A stretch of 64,000 bases of DNA from Candidatus Chryseobacterium colombiense (GTDB lineage Bacteria; Bacteroidota; Bacteroidia; Flavobacteriales; Weeksellaceae). Positions within the stretch are counted from its first letter, which is position 1. Each line of letters starts with the position of its first letter. The stretch lies in NCBI GenBank assembly GCA_029203185.1, contig CP119310.1, positions 2,108,001 through 2,172,000 of the forward strand, given 5' to 3'. This document shows positions 24,726-32,279 of this stretch, piece after piece. A program made the position numbers and the translations under genes. The notes beneath the pieces were generated by a model, which had not been told where the DNA came from, searched no databases, and saw only the letters and a list, made by a program, of their open reading frames with translations.

Positions 24726-25751
24726 TTATTCAAACTCTTTTTCAGCAAATGCTTTGTTTCTTGCTTTTGCCAGCATAGGAATGGAAATAAGCCCCATTAC
24801 CAACATAATTACAATCTGTAAGGGCAAGGAAATAAAAGAATACGTTAATCCCACTTCACCTCCCAATTGTCCGCTTTTCCCCATTGAAATGAACAAAGCC
24901 ATAAAACCATATTTCATAGCCAGGTTAAAAGCTCCAATCCCGCCACTTGCAGGAATGATCATTCCTAATGTACCTACAACAAGAATTAAAAAACCATCAT
25001 CAAAAGTAAAATTTGAAGTTTCCGGAAGTGCAAAACATACAAGAAATGCTGCAAAATAATAAGAAACCCAGATTCCTATAGTATAAAGGATAAATTTTCC
25101 TTTCTGTCTCAACTTAAATATTGAAGTTAGCCCCTGAATAATTCCATCAATGAATTTGATTATTTTATCTAAAACAGGAATATTTGCCAATCTTTTTTTA
25201 AAGACAAAAAACAAGACTGCTCCTACAATTAATATTCCGACGATAAATAGAATTTTGTTCGTATTAATATTAATTCCTGAATTTTTGTAGAAAGACAGAA
25301 TTACTTCTCCTTTAAATATCAGGGTCAATCCTAAAAAAACAACCATACAAACCAAATCCACAACCCTTTCCAGAATAATGGTTCCGAAAGATTGGTCAAC
25401 AGGAACCTTTTCTACCCCATACAATGCAGTTGCTCTTGCCACTTCTCCACTTCTGGGGATCGTAAGATTCATTAAATACCCAAAAGAAATTGACCACAAT
25501 GAATTGGAATTTGAAATCTGATGTCCCATAGGTTCCAGCATCAGGTTCCAGCGAATAGCCCTGAACCAATACGCCGCAATTCCAAAGCAGGCCGCAAATA
25601 AAACCCACCAGTAATTCGCTTTCGCTAGTGATTTCTGTATTACTTTAAAATCCAACCCTTTAAGGGCAAACCATAAAAAAAAGCCTGCAAAAGCAAGCGA
25701 TATTACTATGGTGAGTAATGATTTTAAAGGATTTTTTACTTTTTTCTCCAT
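24726..25751 (-). CDS. Lysylphosphatidylglycerol synthase TM-region / flippase-like membrane protein
   Basis: 341 residues with about eight membrane segments. It matches the UPF0104 / LPG_synthase_TM family: LKGLDFKVIQKSLAKANYWW near the start, FRAIRWNLMLEPMGH near 65, and the GxxxPASGGIGAFNLAMKYGF region near 280, where a charged residue-glycine pattern marks the family. These proteins are thought to move lipids or lipid-linked products across the membrane. No soluble aminoacyl-transferase domain is attached, so it is not a full MprF. It starts 4 bases after panD, so the two are an operon. Confidence 0.85.
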   Translation of the reverse strand: MEKKVKNPLKSLLTIVISLAFAGFFLWFALKGLDFKVIQKSLAKANYWWVLFAACFGIAAYWFRAIRWNLMLEPMGHQISNSNSLWSISFGYLMNLTIPRSGEVARATALYGVEKVPVDQSFGTIILERVVDLVCMVVFLGLTLIFKGEVILSFYKNSGININTNKILFIVGILIVGAVLFFVFKKRLANIPVLDKIIKFIDGIIQGLTSIFKLRQKGKFILYTIGIWVSYYFAAFLVCFALPETSNFTFDDGFLILVVGTLGMIIPASGGIGAFNLAMKYGFMALFISMGKSGQLGGEVGLTYSFISLPLQIVIMLVMGLISIPMLAKARNKAFAEKEFE

Positions 25752-25755
25752 CGGA

Positions 25756-26106
25756 TTATGTCAAAAGATTGGTCTTTTCATCCGGGAAAACAATTTTCGG
25801 CTGGAAATCCTTAGCTTCTTCGGGAGTCATCTGCGCATAGGCAATAATAATGATGATATCATCCTTTTGTACTTTTCTTGCAGCCGGACCGTTCAAACAA
25901 ACTTCACCAGATTTTCTTTTTCCTTTGATAACGTATGTATCAAAACGCTCTCCGTTATTTACATTTACGATATACACTCTTTCGCCCACTACCAATCCGG
26001 CAGCTTCTATAAGCTCTTCATCAATCGTAATACTTCCAATATAATTAAGGTCTGAAGCCGTAACTCTTACCCTGTGAATCTTAGACTTGAAAACTTCTAT
26101 TAACAT
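25756..26106 (-). CDS. panD: Aspartate 1-decarboxylase proenzyme
   Basis: 116 residues. The enzyme makes beta-alanine from aspartate for pantothenate and CoA. It is made as an inactive precursor that cuts itself between Gly24 and Ser25 (NYIGSITID), turning Ser25 into the pyruvoyl cofactor. The catalytic region with Lys9 (SKIHRVRVT), Tyr22 and the conserved GERVYIVNVNNGERFDTY and CLNGPAARK blocks are all present. It heads a two-gene operon with the flippase-like protein, an arrangement seen in other Flavobacteriia. Confidence 0.97.
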   Translation of the reverse strand: MLIEVFKSKIHRVRVTASDLNYIGSITIDEELIEAAGLVVGERVYIVNVNNGERFDTYVIKGKRKSGEVCLNGPAARKVQKDDIIIIIAYAQMTPEEAKDFQPKIVFPDEKTNLLT

Positions 26107-26505
26107 GGTGCAAATTTATTAATAAAAATTCAGAAAACAGCCTTTTAAAATGATTTTAAAACTAACAGATACACAGCAGTTTAATTTTAAAAAATATATT
26201 TTTTTTGAATTTTAATTAGCAAATATTCAAACATATTCTCAAAAACATTGAGAGTTTATCTTAAATTTAGGATTTAATAAATACATAAAATAAAATATCA
26301 ATTTTGCTAAAGTCAATATACATAAGCAATTGGCATGATTTTAGTAACGGATAACGTAGATTTTTCGTGAAATGTTAAATTATGATATTTTAATCATTTT
26401 AATGGAAATTTGAAAAAATTACACAATATTTAATAAAAAAATTGCACAATTAGAAAATAGTATTATATTTGCTATAATAACGAACTAACTTTAATATTAA
26501 AAATT
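26107..26505. other. AT-rich 399-base intergenic region upstream of the HU gene
   Basis: No gene is visible. It holds the divergent upstream regions of panD and the HU gene. It is very AT-rich, with A/T runs and short palindromes such as CTCAAAAACATTGAGAG. The HU promoter sits at the right end. Nothing else was recognised. Confidence 0.6.
26442..26471 (+). promoter_or_regulatory. Promoter of the HU gene
   Basis: TTG at 26442-26444 and TATATTTG at 26464-26471 are separated by 19 bases, a canonical Bacteroidetes sigma-A promoter. The ATG follows at 26506. Confidence 0.75.
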
Positions 26506-26796
26506 ATGAACAAGTCTGAATTAATCGACGCAATCGCAAAAGATGCAGGAATTACTAAAGTTGCAGCAAAAGCTGCTTTAGAATCATTCATCGGTAATGT
26601 AACTTCTACTCTAAAGAAAAAAGACGGAAAAGTTTCTTTAGTAGGTTTCGGAACATTCTCTGTAGCTGAAAGAGCTGCTAGACAAGGTATCAACCCTGCA
26701 ACTAAAAAACCAATCAAAATTGCGGCTAAAAAAGTTGCTAAGTTCAAAGCTGGAGCTGACTTATCTAACGCAGTTTCTGGTGCTAAGAAAAAATAA
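26506..26796 (+). CDS. HU-family DNA-binding protein
   Basis: 96 residues, a standard HU/IHF monomer that dimerises and bends DNA. It opens MNKSELIDAIAKDAGITKVA, and the beta-arm region shows GFGTFSVAERAARQGINPAT with the conserved proline in GINPATKK. The C-terminus is Lys-rich (KKVAKFKAGADLSNAV, then AKKK). Strong promoter, strong terminator and codon bias indicate an abundant nucleoid protein. Confidence 0.96.
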   Translation: MNKSELIDAIAKDAGITKVAAKAALESFIGNVTSTLKKKDGKVSLVGFGTFSVAERAARQGINPATKKPIKIAAKKVAKFKAGADLSNAVSGAKKK

Positions 26797-26815
26797 TCAT
26801 TCAGATTAAAAAATC

Positions 26816-26846
26816 AGAGGCTGTTTCTATTGAAACAGCCTTTCTT
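26816..26846 (+). terminator. Terminator after the HU gene
   Basis: Stem AGGCTGTTTC / GAAACAGCCT at 26818-26842 with a four-base loop, followed by TTTCTT. Confidence 0.85.
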
Positions 26847-26857
26847 GTATGTATTGG

Positions 26858-26925
26858 GACGCTTCGCATTCGCTCAGCATGACATTGTTATATTAGTGTA
26901 ATACTGAGCAAATGCGAAGCATCTT
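26858..26925. repeat. Intergenic inverted repeat, GATGCTTCG...CTCAGCATGACA type
   Basis: Left arm 26858-26884 (GACGCTTCGCATTCGCTCAG, then CATGACA). Inverted right arm 26902-26925, which reads AAGATGCTTCGCATTTGCTC on the minus strand. It sits between the HU terminator and the end of pdxH. Confidence 0.85.
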
Positions 26926-26936
26926 AATTATAATAT

Positions 26937-27578
26937 TTACGGAGCCAGTCTTGCTATTTTCCAGTCCAAATCCTCCAAAGTATAAACAATCCTGTCGTGA
27001 AGTCGGTTGGGTCTTCCTTGCCAAAATTCTATTTCATAGGGTCTTGCAAGATATCCGCCCCAGTTTTCAGGTCTCGGAACTTCAGTATTTTCGTATTTTG
27101 CTTCTAAATCTTTCAATTTTTCTTCTAAAAACTCTCTATTTGGAATTTCCTGACTTTGTGGAGAAACTACAGCTCCAAGCTGGCTTCCCTTAGGTCTTGA
27201 ATGAAAATATCCGTCACTTAGATTCTCGGCAATTTTTTCCAGTTCTGCTTTAATGATAATCTGTCTTTCCAACCCCGGCCAGAAAAAATGAAGACAAGCC
27301 TTATGAGTTCTTTCTATAGATTTTCCTTTTTTACTGTCGTAGTTCGTATAAAAAATGAATCCTTCATACGTATATGATTTAAGCAAAACCATTCTTGTAC
27401 GAGGACATCCATCTTCTTCCACTGTAGAAATCGCCATAGCATTCGCTTCAGAAATAGTAGGAGTTTCACTTGCTTCCAAATACCAGTCTCTGAATTGCTC
27501 GATAGGATTTTGTTTAATCTCACTTTCAATAAGTTGGGATTTCTCGTATACTTTTCTCTTATGGTGCAGGTTTTCCAT
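26937..27578 (-). CDS. pdxH: Pyridoxamine 5'-phosphate oxidase
   Basis: 213 residues from MENLHHKRK at 27578; a longer frame to 27668 overlaps the divergent yqgE gene and is rejected. FMN-dependent enzyme that makes pyridoxal 5'-phosphate in the salvage and de novo B6 routes. Conserved blocks are RTRMVLLKSY (FMN/PLP contact), FYTNYDSKKGKSI, FFWPGLERQIIIKA, and a C-terminal EFWQGRPNRLHDRIVY with the final RLAP. Length and the complete C-terminus indicate an active enzyme. It is divergent from yqgE with only 23 bases between start codons. Confidence 0.97.
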   Translation of the reverse strand: MENLHHKRKVYEKSQLIESEIKQNPIEQFRDWYLEASETPTISEANAMAISTVEEDGCPRTRMVLLKSYTYEGFIFYTNYDSKKGKSIERTHKACLHFFWPGLERQIIIKAELEKIAENLSDGYFHSRPKGSQLGAVVSPQSQEIPNREFLEEKLKDLEAKYENTEVPRPENWGGYLARPYEIEFWQGRPNRLHDRIVYTLEDLDWKIARLAP

Positions 27579-27590
27579 AAATATTTTTAT

Positions 27591-27598
27591 TAAATTTG
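27591..27598 (+). promoter_or_regulatory. Candidate -7 element next to the yqgE start
   Basis: TAAATTTG ends 3 bases before the ATG at 27602, so the transcript would be leaderless or nearly so. Confidence 0.45.
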
Positions 27599-27601
27599 AG
27601 T

Positions 27602-28150
27602 ATGAATTACTCTTACAAAGGTAAAATATTAATTTCCACACCCGATATTTCCGGCGACATTTTTTCAAGATCAGTAGTCCTTATTATTGACCATAACGAA
27701 AATGGGGCATTCGGTCTGATTCTGAACAAAAAGAACAGCCAGATGAGTGGTAAATTTAAAAATCTTTTTGATTTTCCGATTGAAGTTTATGACGGCGGTC
27801 CTGTTGAAAACGACAAAGTTTTCTTCATTGTAAAAGGAAAGAAAGTAACGGAGGCTTATTCTGAAATAACGGATGAATTTTATCTCACCGAAGATATTGA
27901 AAACATCATGACTGCCATCCTCAGCAATGAATTAAAGATAGAAGATATAAAAATATTTTCGGGATATTCGGGATGGACTGCTCAGCAATTAGATAATGAG
28001 GTTATTAAAAAACTTTGGACAGTAGTAGAGATTTATAACCTTGATTACACCCTGCCCAATGATCAAACGCTTTGGAAATCGATTATGCAAAATCTGGGAG
28101 GAGAATATCTTCTTTGGGCCAATTCGCCTGAAGACATCTCTTTAAATTAA
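27602..28150 (+). CDS. YqgE/AlgH family protein
   Basis: 182 residues from the ATG at 27602. The DUF179 family is recognised by KGKILISTPDISGDIFSRSV at the start, GAFGLILNKK near 40, VYDGGPVENDKVF near 64, and SGYSGWTAQQLDNE near 122. It is a cytoplasmic protein of unknown biochemical role, usually found with yqgF in Proteobacteria, which is absent here. It is divergent from pdxH, with start codons 23 bases apart and the TAnnTTTG box directly before its ATG. Confidence 0.9.
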   Translation: MNYSYKGKILISTPDISGDIFSRSVVLIIDHNENGAFGLILNKKNSQMSGKFKNLFDFPIEVYDGGPVENDKVFFIVKGKKVTEAYSEITDEFYLTEDIENIMTAILSNELKIEDIKIFSGYSGWTAQQLDNEVIKKLWTVVEIYNLDYTLPNDQTLWKSIMQNLGGEYLLWANSPEDISLN

Positions 28151-28247
28151 TCTTCTTTTTGTGATTTAACAATTAACAAACTTTAAGAATATTTTAACCA
28201 ATTTTTAGGAAAGAATTGCCGTTATTTGATAAATCAAAAATCACAGT

Positions 28248-28832
28248 ATGAAAGGAACCAAATTACTCATTGTATCTCTTTTTTCTACGGTATTTTTATC
28301 TTTTACTCCTGCCAATAAAAAATACATTGTTATAGATCCCGGGCACGGTGGAAATGATTTTGGATCAAATTTCAACGGACATTCTGAAAAAGACATCACC
28401 CTTGCTATTGCGAAGGAAATCAAAACTCTTGTTGATTCCCAGGATAAGTATGAGGTGGTTTTAACCAGAGACTCTGATACGGATAGCCAACTTAAGGAAA
28501 GAACTGATCTGATCAATAAGCTTCACCCTGAAATGGCTATTTCATTACATGTGAACAGCAGTCCTCAAAAAGAGTCTGCAAAATATGGACAGGAAATTTT
28601 TGTCCAAAACTCTGATTCTTCAAAAATATTAGCTGAGAGGATCTCTCAAAAATTCATTGATAGCAAAGTAATTGGAGAACGTGATCTTCACATTTTAAGA
28701 GAAAGCAAGTCTCCGACAGTATTGGTAGAGCTTGGATTCATTAATAACTCTAAAGACAGAGCTTATATAACCAGCAAAGAGGGACAAAAAGAAATCGCCC
28801 AAAAGTTTGTTGAGATCATCAACGAAAACTAG
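28248..28832 (+). CDS. N-acetylmuramoyl-L-alanine amidase (amidase_3 type)
   Basis: 194 residues. It has an N-terminal signal segment of about 20 residues, so it acts on peptidoglycan in the periplasm. The zinc amidase motifs are complete: VIDPGHGGNDFGS (His33), the glutamate in the FNGHSEKDITLAIAKEI region, MAISLHVNSSP near 98, and the catalytic glutamate in VLVELGFINN near 165. There is no LysM or SPOR domain and no long regulatory helix, so it is a minimal catalytic form. It is a single gene closed by a terminator shared with the next one. Confidence 0.93.
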   Translation: MKGTKLLIVSLFSTVFLSFTPANKKYIVIDPGHGGNDFGSNFNGHSEKDITLAIAKEIKTLVDSQDKYEVVLTRDSDTDSQLKERTDLINKLHPEMAISLHVNSSPQKESAKYGQEIFVQNSDSSKILAERISQKFIDSKVIGERDLHILRESKSPTVLVELGFINNSKDRAYITSKEGQKEIAQKFVEIINEN

Positions 28833-28862
28833 ATAAAAAACAAATTCTGAGGTATTCAGAAT

Positions 28863-28908
28863 AAAACCCGGTAAAGGACTTTGGAACTTTGTTGTTTACC
28901 GGGTTTGC
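28863..28908. terminator. Bidirectional terminator
   Basis: Stem AAACCCGGTAAA / TTTACCGGGTTT with a 19-base loop at 28864-28906, between convergent amidase and aminotransferase-like genes. Confidence 0.85.
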
Positions 28909-28915
28909 CAATTTT

Positions 28916-29725
28916 TTAAAAACTTTCCTTCCAGCTTTCCACCCATTCTAAAAAACGGGAAACTTCAAAAGTCTTATTTCTTATTTTACCTACAGAAAAT
29001 ATGCCTTTTTCTTCGGAAATCATTAAAATTTCTTCTGCCTTCTGAGATTCAAACGCGATAATCTCGTGTTCCTGAATATCTGCAAGCTTATTTTTATGTA
29101 AAAATGTAACAAAATTTTCCATTAAAGGAGAAATGTAGGCACCTTCTGTCTGTTTCGGAACTTTAATAACATCACCCTCTAAAAACAAAAGATTTCCTGA
29201 TGTAGTGCGCGCAATTCTTTTATTAGGATTTAGCAAAATGACATCATCCAGATCATTTTCCTGCGCATAAATTTCGCCATAGATATTTTCCGGAGAATGA
29301 ACTCTGATATTGCTTAAAAGGTTATTATTAACATTAATTTCCTTAATTAAATCCAATTCAAGAGGTCTTTTATGAACCGCTAAGACATCATCTGTTTCTG
29401 TAACCTCGTAGAAGTACGATATGGTAGATTTAGAGAGTGTAAGTCCATCATTATTTCTGAACACCTGAAAGTTGATGATCCCGTTCTGTATTCCTTTCTG
29501 ATCAATAATTTCTTTTTGAAAAAGAGACTGAAAAAACTCCAACGTATAGGTTAAAGGAATATTCATTCTCATCTTTCTCATGGATGCCATCAAGAAAAAA
29601 TAACATTCTTCATCAATTATAAGTTTAGCATCTCTCACAAAGAAAGAAACCTTCACTGCATCTCCTGCAAGAAACGCTCTATTTTTCACCGGTACTTCTC
29701 CTGAAGTAAAATATTGATTTTCCAA
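28916..29725 (-). CDS. Aminotransferase class IV family protein
   Basis: 269 residues, PLP fold type IV (branched-chain aminotransferase / aminodeoxychorismate lyase superfamily). The N-terminal GDAVKVSFFVRDAKLI aligns with the usual GDGVFET region. The block ELDLIKEINVNNNLLSNIRV should hold the PLP lysine (K in LIKEIN), and DDVILLNPNKRIARTTSGNL matches the (D/E)xxLLN-G...SNIF region. Key positions diverge from both reference subfamilies, so the substrate and even activity are uncertain. It is downstream of the START-like gene but separated from it by a terminator. Confidence 0.8.
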   Translation of the reverse strand: MENQYFTSGEVPVKNRAFLAGDAVKVSFFVRDAKLIIDEECYFFLMASMRKMRMNIPLTYTLEFFQSLFQKEIIDQKGIQNGIINFQVFRNNDGLTLSKSTISYFYEVTETDDVLAVHKRPLELDLIKEINVNNNLLSNIRVHSPENIYGEIYAQENDLDDVILLNPNKRIARTTSGNLLFLEGDVIKVPKQTEGAYISPLMENFVTFLHKNKLADIQEHEIIAFESQKAEEILMISEEKGIFSVGKIRNKTFEVSRFLEWVESWKESF

Positions 29726-29744
29726 TTTTTATAGTGATTATGTT

Positions 29745-29775
29745 ATAAAAAAATAATGAACGATAAATCGTTCAT
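29745..29775 (-). terminator. Terminator after the START-like gene
   Basis: Stem ATGAACGA / TCGTTCAT at 29756-29775 with a four-base loop. On the minus strand it is followed by a T-run. Confidence 0.8.
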
Positions 29776-29802
29776 CAGTTTGTTATTTGGTTGAATGCTC
29801 CC

Positions 29803-30189
29803 TTACGCAGCACCCAATTTTATTCTTAGATTCTCTATTAGATTTTCCCAGTACATTGCGTTTTCATCTTCATCTCCATCTTCACAGAAGTCTGTAATAT
29901 TTAGAGCCAGGTCTTCAGTAATATCATCAATTACGATCGTCATTTCAAAGAAGTTTTTGGTTCCTTCATCTTCTTCCCATCTGAAACGAACGAAACCTTC
30001 AGGCTTATATCTGATTAAAGTGGCTTTCTCAGCAGGACCTCCACCCCAGCTGAAAAAGAAATCATCACCCTTCTCTGTTACCTCATCCGCAAACCATTCA
30101 GATAATCCTTCTGCAGTTGCAAGATATTCATATAAAATCTCTGACAGACAATGCATTGGAAATTCATAATGGACTTTATGTTTCGCCAT
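29803..30189 (-). CDS. START-like domain protein (SRPBCC, Hsp90-activator-like)
   Basis: 128 residues, one SRPBCC domain. KVHYEFPMHCLSEILYEYLA opens the first strand and helix, LSEWFADEVTEKGD follows, and a very acidic segment ITDFCEDGDEDENAMYW precedes the C-terminal helix. The protein is highly conserved in Flavobacteriia and related to AHSA1-type proteins, but its function is unknown. It is probably well expressed, given its codon use. It is a single gene with its own terminator. Confidence 0.85.
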   Translation of the reverse strand: MAKHKVHYEFPMHCLSEILYEYLATAEGLSEWFADEVTEKGDDFFFSWGGGPAEKATLIRYKPEGFVRFRWEEDEGTKNFFEMTIVIDDITEDLALNITDFCEDGDEDENAMYWENLIENLRIKLGAA

Positions 30190-30535
30190 ATAATCTTTGT
30201 TTTAATCGTCACGCAATATATAAATTAATTTTTTGATTACACAAAAATGTATTTACTTTTTTACATAATCTTCATGATATTTATCAGAGATTTTTAAATG
30301 GTTGTTTAAGTCTATTTTCATCAAAAAGCGCTTCAATTTTTGAAGCGTTTTTTATATTAATTTGTTTAAAATATTTGAAAATTTGGAATCTATTAAAACT
30401 TCTCCATAACACATCAATACTTGTTGTATAAAACGACTTGCAAATAAATTTTATTCTTACCAAATAAAAGTATCTTTTGAGTAAACTCATGATGTGAGGA
30501 AGCACACTATTTGTAAACCTAAAGTACACAAAAAT
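30190..30535. other. Intergenic region of 346 bases without a recognised gene
   Basis: It holds a hairpin at 30323-30353 and otherwise AT-rich sequence. A GTG-started frame of 81 codons on the minus strand (30284-30529) has no family resemblance and crosses the hairpin, so I do not call it. Confidence 0.55.
30323..30353. terminator. Hairpin terminator (either strand)
   Basis: CGCTTCAA / TTGAAGCG stem with A-run before and T-run after. The nearest gene it could end is the minus-strand membrane protein 183 bases away. Confidence 0.7.
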
Positions 30536-30958
30536 CTACAAGAATCTTACAGGAACAAACCATAATAAAAGAGAAAATATAAATAAGATTCCAATAACAA
30601 CTACAGCTCTCTTTTGAAGGTTATCTGAAAAAACGGTGTTTTTTTCTCTATCATAATAAAAATATTTATCATTACTGCTTCCAATTTTCAAATCATTTAT
30701 TGGGAGAGAAATATTATTATAAATATGATTATTAAATTCTACTTTACATGAAGATCTACCTCTTCCACCATAAACATCGAGGATTTTGACCTTTATTGGT
30801 TTTTGTATGTTTATAATTTCCTGTTTTCTGCTTATGTCTTTATAGCCCATATATAGTAAATACAACAAGATACTATTAGAAACTATAAGCATCAGAATCT
30901 TAAACTGTTGTATTCCTTTATAGCCATTTATTAATCCCATTATTTTACTAATTAACAT
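30536..30958 (-). CDS. Small membrane protein of unknown function
   Basis: 140 residues with an N-terminal membrane segment (about 21-38, ILMLIVSNSILLYLLYMGY), a soluble mainly beta middle part (VKILDVYGGRGRSSCKVEFN), and a second membrane segment near the end (VVVIGILFIFSLLLWFV). The layout resembles DUF3592-like small membrane proteins, but the match is not firm. Base composition is AT-rich. Its partner, if any, is not evident. Confidence 0.6.
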   Translation of the reverse strand: MLISKIMGLINGYKGIQQFKILMLIVSNSILLYLLYMGYKDISRKQEIINIQKPIKVKILDVYGGRGRSSCKVEFNNHIYNNISLPINDLKIGSSNDKYFYYDREKNTVFSDNLQKRAVVVIGILFIFSLLLWFVPVRFL

Positions 30959-31003
30959 CTAAAATCCGCATATACAAAAAACTAAAATAGAAACTATGCT
31001 CTA

Positions 31004-32185
31004 TTAATTTTCATTCAAAACATCTAAAATAATTTGGCATCCTTCTCTGATTTCATCCAGAGAAATCGTTAACGGTGGAGAAATTCTTAAATATTCGTTT
31101 CTGTACAACTGCCAGAAAACGATTAAACCTTTTTCCATACATTTCTTAGCAACATTTAGGGTATATTCCGGAGAGCCAAGATTTACCGCAAGCATTAGTC
31201 CTTTCCCGTTGATATTTTGAATTTTGGGATGAACCAACAATTCTCTGAATAGTTTTTCTTTTTCTTCTACTTCACTCATCAATCCACTTTCCAACACTTC
31301 TTTCAACGTGGCATAACTGGAAGCAGCGATCAAAGGATTCCCTCCAAACGTCGTAATATGTCCTAATTTTGGAGAATGAGCCAATGTTTCCATAATTTCT
31401 CTCGAACTCATAAACGCTCCTACAGGAACTCCTCCTCCCATTCCTTTTCCCATGACTAAAATATCAGGAACAATACCAAAATGTTCAAAAGAGAATAATT
31501 TTCCTGTTCTTCCGAATCCCGGCTGGATTTCATCGAGAATCAGTAAAGCTCCGACCTCTTCACATCTTTTTTTAAGTTTTCTTAAATAATTATCATTCGG
31601 AACCAAAAAACCAGCGGCTCCCTGAATAGTTTCCAAAATTACACAAGCCGTCTTCTCTGTAATTTTATCGAAATCATTTTCGTTATTAAACTCAATGAAA
31701 GAAACCATCGGTAACAAAGGACGAAATTCTCTCTTATGAGTTTCATTTCCTGAAACACTCAGCGCTCCATGTGTGTTTCCGTGATAGGAATTTTTAAAGG
31801 ATACGATTTCCTCTCTTCCGGTATATCTTTTAGCAAGTTTAAGACTTCCGTCAATAGCTTCTGCTCCACTGTTGACCAAATAAGTAATCTCTAACGGATC
31901 AGGTGTTGCTTCTGCTAATAATTTACATAAAGCAACCGGCTTTTCCTGGGCATATTCTCCATATACCATCACATGAAGATATTTTTCAGCCTGTTCTTTG
32001 ATCGCATCTACAACCTTCGGATGTGAATGGCCTAAAGTATTAGCCGAAACTCCTGCTACAAAGTCCAAATATTTTTTTCCGTCAGTACCATAAATATAGC
32101 TCCCTACTGCTTTTTCAACTTCAAAACCTGCCGCAAACCGTGTCGTCTGAGCCTGATATGTAAAAAACTCCTTTTGCATTTCCAT
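31004..32185 (-). CDS. Class III aminotransferase (aspartate/ornithine aminotransferase family)
   Basis: 393 residues from the ATG at 32185 (the frame is open to 32332, but that extension runs through the upstream terminator). PLP enzyme of fold type I. AVGSYIYGTDGKKYLDFVAG is near the N-terminus, NSGAEAIDGSLKLAKRYTGR near 105, and LILDEIQPGFGRTGKLF near 215. The PLP lysine lies in VMGKGMGGGVPVGAFM, and HITTFGGNPLIAAS is present. Family members act on ornithine, acetylornithine or 4-aminobutyrate; the substrate is not determined. It follows the OstA-like gene but has a terminator between. Confidence 0.92.
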   Translation of the reverse strand: MEMQKEFFTYQAQTTRFAAGFEVEKAVGSYIYGTDGKKYLDFVAGVSANTLGHSHPKVVDAIKEQAEKYLHVMVYGEYAQEKPVALCKLLAEATPDPLEITYLVNSGAEAIDGSLKLAKRYTGREEIVSFKNSYHGNTHGALSVSGNETHKREFRPLLPMVSFIEFNNENDFDKITEKTACVILETIQGAAGFLVPNDNYLRKLKKRCEEVGALLILDEIQPGFGRTGKLFSFEHFGIVPDILVMGKGMGGGVPVGAFMSSREIMETLAHSPKLGHITTFGGNPLIAASSYATLKEVLESGLMSEVEEKEKLFRELLVHPKIQNINGKGLMLAVNLGSPEYTLNVAKKCMEKGLIVFWQLYRNEYLRISPPLTISLDEIREGCQIILDVLNEN

Positions 32186-32243
32186 TATAAGAAAAATTTT
32201 CAGCAAAGCTATAAAACATTCGTTAAACCCTGAAATTAATCCC

Positions 32244-32279
32244 ATAAAAAAGACCAGCTTCTGTAAACTGGTCTTGATA
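32244..32279 (-). terminator. Terminator after the OstA-like gene
   Basis: Stem AAGACCAG / CTGGTCTT at 32250-32275, directly after the stop codon of the minus-strand gene, with T-run. Confidence 0.85.

Noticed and set aside
27579..27668. Upstream extension of pdxH
   Set aside because: It overlaps the start of the divergent yqgE gene; PdxH homologues begin at MENLHHKRK.
30284..30529. Minus-strand GTG frame of 81 codons
   Set aside because: No family resemblance, a weak start, and it spans a clear hairpin terminator.
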